A DNA stretch of 64,000 nt. Source: Telmatactis stephensoni. Taxonomy: Eukaryota; Cnidaria; Anthozoa; Actiniaria; Isophelliidae. Under the pieces are notes generated by a model that was given only the letters and a program-made list of their open reading frames with translations, made no database searches and had not been told where the DNA came from. Location: contig JALIZF010001889.1 of the NCBI GenBank assembly GCA_029948255.1, positions 744,001 to 808,000 on the forward strand, given 5' to 3'. Each line of letters opens with the position of its first letter. Positions within the stretch are counted from its first letter, which is position 1. Below, piece after piece: positions 58,501 to 64,000 of the stretch. The translations under genes were made by a program, and so were the position numbers.

Positions 58501-61500
58501 TTATTATGGAGATTACTTTATATTATTATAATATATGTATAGCTAATAAATAGATAGTAAATGCAATACAATTAACTTTTGAAGATCAAAATTTCCAGAA
58601 AGACACAAAATACAATAGTGGTTACTGTATATTTGAACATTCATGTTACTTAGAAGTATTGCATATGATATTGTAATCATATTCAAGTGCTTTTGTCTAC
58701 AAAACATTTAGATTTTTTTTTTCGTCTTAAAATATACGAACCAAATTTTTGGGTGTCAAAAAAGACATATTACAATATTACAATATACTTAGGCATGCTC
58801 TATCTGGCCTGTTGATAATGATTTATGTTGAATATCATATCCAATATGCTGATTGAGATTTGTAGTTTGAAGAGTTTCTCTTATATATATTTATCTGAGT
58901 GTGATTTACTGCTTTATACATGTTTGAGTTAATTGGACATTGTTCATTAATTGTAAGGTAAAATTGCAACTTTGTTCTTTTTGGTTAGACAAAACAAAAA
59001 CACAAAACTTAGATGTTGTGTTTGAAAACAGAATGTGCAGCTATGGCAACATTTCTTGAATAACATTTTGTATTAATAAATTGTGGGACTAGAGGTTTTT
59101 CCTTTATATCGGGATTCCATTTAAACCAGCCTTAGGCTGAACTGGACCACCTGTATAAATATTGTTTAAAATTAAAATAAAATAGAAGTGTGAACCTCAA
59201 TTTTTTATAATTTCTAAAAGCAGCCTAACATCAACATTATTGTATTTCCTATTACTTTATAGCTAAATTAAATCAAATTATAACAAGTGAATATTACATT
59301 TACAGCAGATGTATAAGTGATAACTGATATAGTGTAATTTTTGCTATGCTCCAACTGTACCATATCATATGTGACTGAGTTTGTGTGATGTGTTGTTCCC
59401 TACCATGCGTAAGGGTTTTTTCTCCAGGTTCTCCAGTTTTTCCTCCCTTAGTAAAAATAAACATGTGAGTTGAGCACTGTACAGATATATAAAATATCTA
59501 ACTAAGAGTGCCAGCAGATGAAGAACCACTAGTATGTGGAGATATGCTGCTGTGAAAAGGTTAATGAGCAGGTAGGGACTGTGGAGATGGGGAAGCTTAT
59601 AGCCCCCCACTTTCTGTGCCACCAAGTCAAATGTTCTGTTTGAAAACTTTTTTGACTGGGTACTAGTGTACTTTATTTTGACATGCCTCCCCCCACCACA
59701 CACACACAGTTTTCAAGGTGCTCTATGGTCCCTGACTTTTGGTACAATACCACAACAACCTGCATTCAACCAGAAGTTATATGTTGTTTATGCAAATCAA
59801 TAGGATTGATAGACAGGATAACATGATATTGAACTCTGAAGGAGTTCATTCACTGTACAGTCATTCCTTCACAGCTCATTGTGTAATACAATTTTAAGTG
59901 TTTTTGTTGTTGTTGTTGTTGTTGTTGTTGAGCTATGTCATCAGTGTGGGCATGTGGCCAACATATACCATATTCTTAACCTTGTTTCTCAGAATGCTCA
60001 AACTAGTTACAAATGCAAAGTGTTCTAAAAAAGATGTTCTTGAGTGATTTTGGAATGGGTTGGTCTGTGATCTTTAAAAGGGAAAATCTGTGAGAATACT
60101 ATGAGGATCTATGAGACTATCTGTCAAACTAGTTCTAATTGAAAGTCAAATGTAAACTGTTGTGAAAAATACTACTCTGAATCGAAATGCCAAATTACAG
60201 ATGTACAAAAGTTAGAGCTGGTTACCAAAGGATTGAGTTTGGAAACAAACAGATTCTGAAGTATGAGAAAATAAACCCCAAAGATGGCATTGTTATCATA
60301 TATGTATTGTTGCTACTACAAGATGTGTTGTCTTCGGCTATGACCTCTGATACTCCGGGAAATAGTTTTGGTGTGAAGATCAATTAGAAAGTAGTAAAAG
60401 CTCAAATTACTGCATGGATGCAGAGTTTTTGCAAAAGGCTTTCAATAGCATAGATGTTATTTCTAAATCTTTAATTTCATTTTTTTACTCTGACACAATC
60501 ATCTAATACTGTACCATGCCGTAAGGTTGGATCATGTACTGAGATTGTAATGCAATGTGTCATGCCACATGTTATACAGGCAACCCAGTCTATGCTATTA
60601 GAGTCTCTAGTCTCTAGTTTGGAAATAAATACCTGGATTAGTGGTTATTTGTACATCACCCATAAAGGGAATCCAGAATTTTTGTAGATTTTTTCTGCAA
60701 TTCTTAGTGTTTTTTTCCTCGAGTCTAAATACAATGTGTGTGTTAGACACATTCAGCAATTCATATTTAATGATTTTGAATTGATTTAGACTTTTTTGCT
60801 GAGTCTGTACTCAGAGGCAAATATGCTTGGGGACACTTGAAAATTTTTTCATGAAGCTCTTCGAGGCTGCACATAGTTGGTGTCTTGGTTGGAAAGTCAT
60901 TTAGCTGAATGCAAGATCTGCTAAATCAAAGTGCTTCCACTTTCAGAAAAGAGTGGACTGAATCTCATCTGGTTCAAATGAGTTTTTGAAAATTTTGCAA
61001 AAGTTTCAGCTCCCATTGAAAGGTGGTTACAGGAGTACAAAGTAATAGTTCTTCAAATTTACATCAAATGCTCAAAAACTAGGTGCAAAATGCCACCAAG
61101 TGTCAATGTCAAATAAATATTGTTGAAGTGCCACCAAGTAAGTTGCTTGCATCTGAGTAAAGACTCAAGACTCTATAATTAAATCTAAATCAAATTAAAA
61201 TCATGTGTCCATGCAATCAAATGTATTTAGTTTCGAGAAGAATACAGAATGAAAGAGAAAATCATGAAAAAATACTTACAGTGATAGACTTTTTGCAATA
61301 TTGTTAAATTAGAATATGTAAGCTATCACAAATTATATAATAATTGATATATTACACGTGCTCTGATTGGTCAAGAACCATGTGTGCATGATTACAGTAC
61401 ACACGCATAGATGACAATAGAATCTTACATGCCCTCTGATTGGTTGAAATATTTCGATAAATATTATTAATATAAAACAATTAGATTCCATTTTTTCCAT

Positions 61501-63367
61501 GGGTCTATACTATAATAGATGCACAGAAGATGTCAAAATGTGGTGAGAATAACAGTCATGCCACTCAGCTTCATCTTGACTTTGATGTCATCTGTGCATC
61601 AATCTATTAGAGTACACAATATTTTAATAGTATTAATTATATTATAGGCTCACCCAGGAAAAGAAGAAGAGCTGTTAATGAAGATGCTGTAGAAATTCCT
61701 CTTCAACAAGGGTAAATTTTATTTGGGTTTCCTCTTTTATTGATGATAATGCATTCCCTCTTAAACAAGATTCAAAGTCAATTGTTGAAATGATTTTGTT
61801 TATAAAACTAAATTGATTATACTTCATTGCCAGACTGAAATCATATATTGAAAAATTCATGTATGTAAAAGGAATTATATCAATAGTATTCTTTATGATA
61901 CTTGTTTCAATTTAAAATAAAGGCATTAAATGAATTTTCTTTGTTGATTTAATATACTATTTGAAGCAAGCATTAACCTTGTCTTTTTAAACAAAATACA
62001 GATGGAGAAGGCAGACACGATTGAGACCAATTGGACCACAAGGAACTTTGCGTGGTGATGTATATTACTTTGCACCCTGTGGCAAGAAGCTGAGAACATA
62101 TCCTGACGTAACCAGGGTAAACTTGTCATTCACATTAATATTCGTATATTGTAGGACATGGGCTTCCTGTGTTTTTACCACAGGAAACCCTATTTATGGC
62201 CTATTATTTCTTGTATATTTCTTGCACATGGATTTGATAATTAATGTGTAGTTTCAGAAAATATCCAAACCCCCACCACGGAGGGATTTTGAAATTCTGG
62301 AGGGGAGGGGGTCAGAGAAGAGGATTGGGGGGGGGGCATTTACAAATTCTCTCCGTGGTGGGGTGTGTGGATATTTTCTGGAACTACACATTTGAAGTTT
62401 CCAAATCAGTGCCTCTTTCTTTGGTTTGTCTATCCTCTTGATGATTGAATATTGAGGCAATAATAAGTGGACCAACCAACTATATTGTATATTGATCCTA
62501 TTGAAAAACCCCTAGATGTATTGAAATGTTATTTAGTTTTTAACAAAATTACCTCTTGTGTACAGTATTTAGCAAAGAATAATATCACCCACCTGGTTCT
62601 GGAAAACTTCAGTTTTAGCACAAAGCTTCATATTGGAGAAATCCTTGAATGGAAGGAGGTGGGTCAGATGGTTATAACAAAGTACAATAACTCTTGACGA
62701 CACCTAAATATTGCAGACACTCTACTTTTTCAGGCAGCAGCGAGGTCCATTTCTGTACTTACTTACATTGTACAAATCCTTCATTGAATTAAAATACAAT
62801 TTTAAAATATAATACAATTTTCCAGTGAAACTGATATAATAATGAATCTCAATATGTTAACTCAGCTATAGCCTATAATATCAACCATTTTTTTCTGAAC
62901 CATTGAACAAAAATTATAATAAATCCCCAGTGTTACAGACCAGTTACGACAGTCACTTGCACTTGGTATTAATTTTTTACTATAGAGTGCGGTGCTGGTC
63001 TCTACTTAGATCACTTTTGAGTATACAGGAATAGGTCCATTCCTATACATCTTCCATAATTACACTGTCTTTGTTCATAAAATCAGCTTTTATTCAGATA
63101 ATTGCATATTAAAGGTATTTGTGTAATATGGCTCATGCTTCCACTTCACACATGTTTTGATCAGGCTATCAAACACAGAAAACAGTTTATTATTTCTTAA
63201 ATATTTATTGATACTATATCTGTACCTAACTGTCATTGTAAAGGGTAATACCTTTGAGCTATTAAGTCAAGAAGAGGTACAAAGAAGAAAAAATGAAGCA
63301 GATGCTAAAAAGAAGATAAAAATGGATAAGATGGTGAAAAGAACTGAGAGAAAAATGCAGAAATCAG
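55538..63367 (+). CDS. BAZ2A/BAZ2B-like chromatin protein, 5' half (at least 770 aa; runs off the window)
   Basis: BAZ2 proteins are chromatin-remodelling scaffolds that pair with SNF2H/ISWI; BAZ2A belongs to the nucleolar silencing complex NoRC. Coding exons here are 55538-55604 (exon opens at 55501), 55884-57731, 61648-61711, 62002-62116, 62566-62658 and 63244-63367, all in phase. The last ends in a GTAAGT donor with one base carried over, so the gene continues to the right. The N-terminal 530 residues are Ser/Pro/His/Gln-rich, with polyproline runs. A Ser/Glu/Asp tract (about residues 530-610) precedes the MBD/TAM domain (about 660-729: GWRRQTRLR, VYYFAPCGKKLRTYPDV, ENFSFS). A Lys/Arg-rich helix follows (LLSQEEVQRRK), as at the start of the DDT-side region. 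The DDT, PHD and bromodomain parts would lie beyond the edge. The family call is confident; BAZ2A versus BAZ2B is not decided. Exon 6 has a weak acceptor (TGTAAAG). Confidence 0.9.
57732..61647. other. BAZ2-like intron 3 (3.9 kb), very AT-rich
   Basis: Bounded by GTATGT at 57732 and AG at 61646-61647. Noticeably richer in A and T than the rest of the window. Except for a GTT microsatellite (59904-59930), I see no exon, tRNA or clear inverted-repeat element. Confidence 0.6.
59904..59930. repeat. GTT microsatellite
   Basis: Nine GTT/TTG units in BAZ2-like intron 3. Confidence 0.9.
62243..62392. mobile_element. 150-bp MITE in BAZ2-like intron 5
   Basis: The left AATGTGTAGTTTCAGAAAAT and right ATTTTCTGGAACTACACATT are near-complements. 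CCCCACCACGGAG and CTCCGTGGTGGGG continue the arms. A G-only run lies in the interior. Confidence 0.85.
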
Positions 63368-64000
63368 GTAAGTTAATTTGTTCTAAAAACACCTCTTCTT
63401 TACTTTGTGCAATTTTGTCTTAATTTGTTGCATTGAAAAACCCTCATGCTCCACTTGCTATTCCACATGTTTTCCACATGTAAATACAATTATACAACTT
63501 CATTAGTCATTAGTATATGTCATTTTGCATGCCCAAGGCTGGAGGACAAAGGTTGAGTGCAAGGGAGGTAGAACTTCCAGTACTTCCAGAACTTCCACTA
63601 CATGGTCAGGGGCAAATTAATGCAGCAACCTGCATCTAAGTGAGAGAGCAGGTTTGAAGTTTGATTTTGCCCCGTGTCCTTTTTCCTGTAAGAGCCCCAC
63701 CTCCTCTTTAGGTGAAGATTCTTGTAAGCACTTTGTCCTGGTCTTTACACATACCTGCCTTTGAGCTCTGTAGCTCAGTATATATTTAAGAAATATGGGA
63801 TGAAACGCTGAGAGAGTATGAGGGCAGTACCACCTCTATTCTTGCATGGCAAAGCAGTTGTCTATTAACTTTTGATAAAAACTATACAAGGTGTATATGT
63901 ATGTCAGTTTGCTATCAATATGGTAAATAAGATTTGTAGAATGTTGTTAATATATAGTATAACTGTAATAGTCATCAAAGCTTCTGTGATCTTTTGTTAA
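63368..64000. other. Start of the next BAZ2-like intron
   Basis: Follows the GTAAGT donor at 63368. No further exon is recognised before the window ends. Confidence 0.5.

Noticed and set aside
59365..59703. 112-codon - strand frame with Leu-rich stretch
   Set aside because: It lies in the AT-rich BAZ2-like intron; no motif or context supports it.

Overview
The window reads as nuclear DNA of an animal, most likely an anthozoan cnidarian (a stony coral or close relative). The base composition is AT-rich, genes are split by GT-AG introns of hundreds to thousands of bases, and tRNA genes are of eukaryotic type. Introns and intergenic DNA are full of short inverted-repeat transposons. The protein set (zinc transporter, torsin, synaptotagmin-like, BAZ2-like) is metazoan. 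The exact species cannot be read from the sequence.

Layout from left to right. (1) 443-1828 is an unrecognised acidic, low-complexity protein in one long exon with a poly(A) signal. (2) 3303-17881 is a complete seven-exon SLC30-family zinc transporter. Its introns carry two identical 278-bp transposon copies, a symmetric element with three CLEAR-type E-boxes, and on the opposite strand a tandemly duplicated torsin locus: one intact intronless torsin gene and one deleted copy. The duplicated unit also holds a 1,073-bp, apparently perfect foldback element. (3) 21836-25116, 36313-42690 and 46636-51335 form a tandem array of three synaptotagmin-like membrane proteins. The first has two C2 domains, the other two have one. 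All share the first two intron phases and have degenerate calcium-binding loops. (4) Intron 2 of the second synaptotagmin-like gene holds eight tRNA genes for Lys and Arg. Intron 2 of the third holds a Thr-type tRNA or tRNA-derived repeat, a tyrosine-recombinase fragment and a chain of three end-to-end MITEs. (5) 55538-63367, continuing past the right edge, is the 5' half of a BAZ2A/BAZ2B-like chromatin protein with an acidic tract and an MBD/TAM domain.

All protein genes run on the + strand except the torsin pair. No shared pathway is evident between neighbours. The synaptotagmin array is the only true paralogous cluster. The rest of the interest lies in the mobile DNA and in genes nested inside introns. 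Exon borders were read by eye from splice sites, reading-phase continuity and family similarity, without transcripts.
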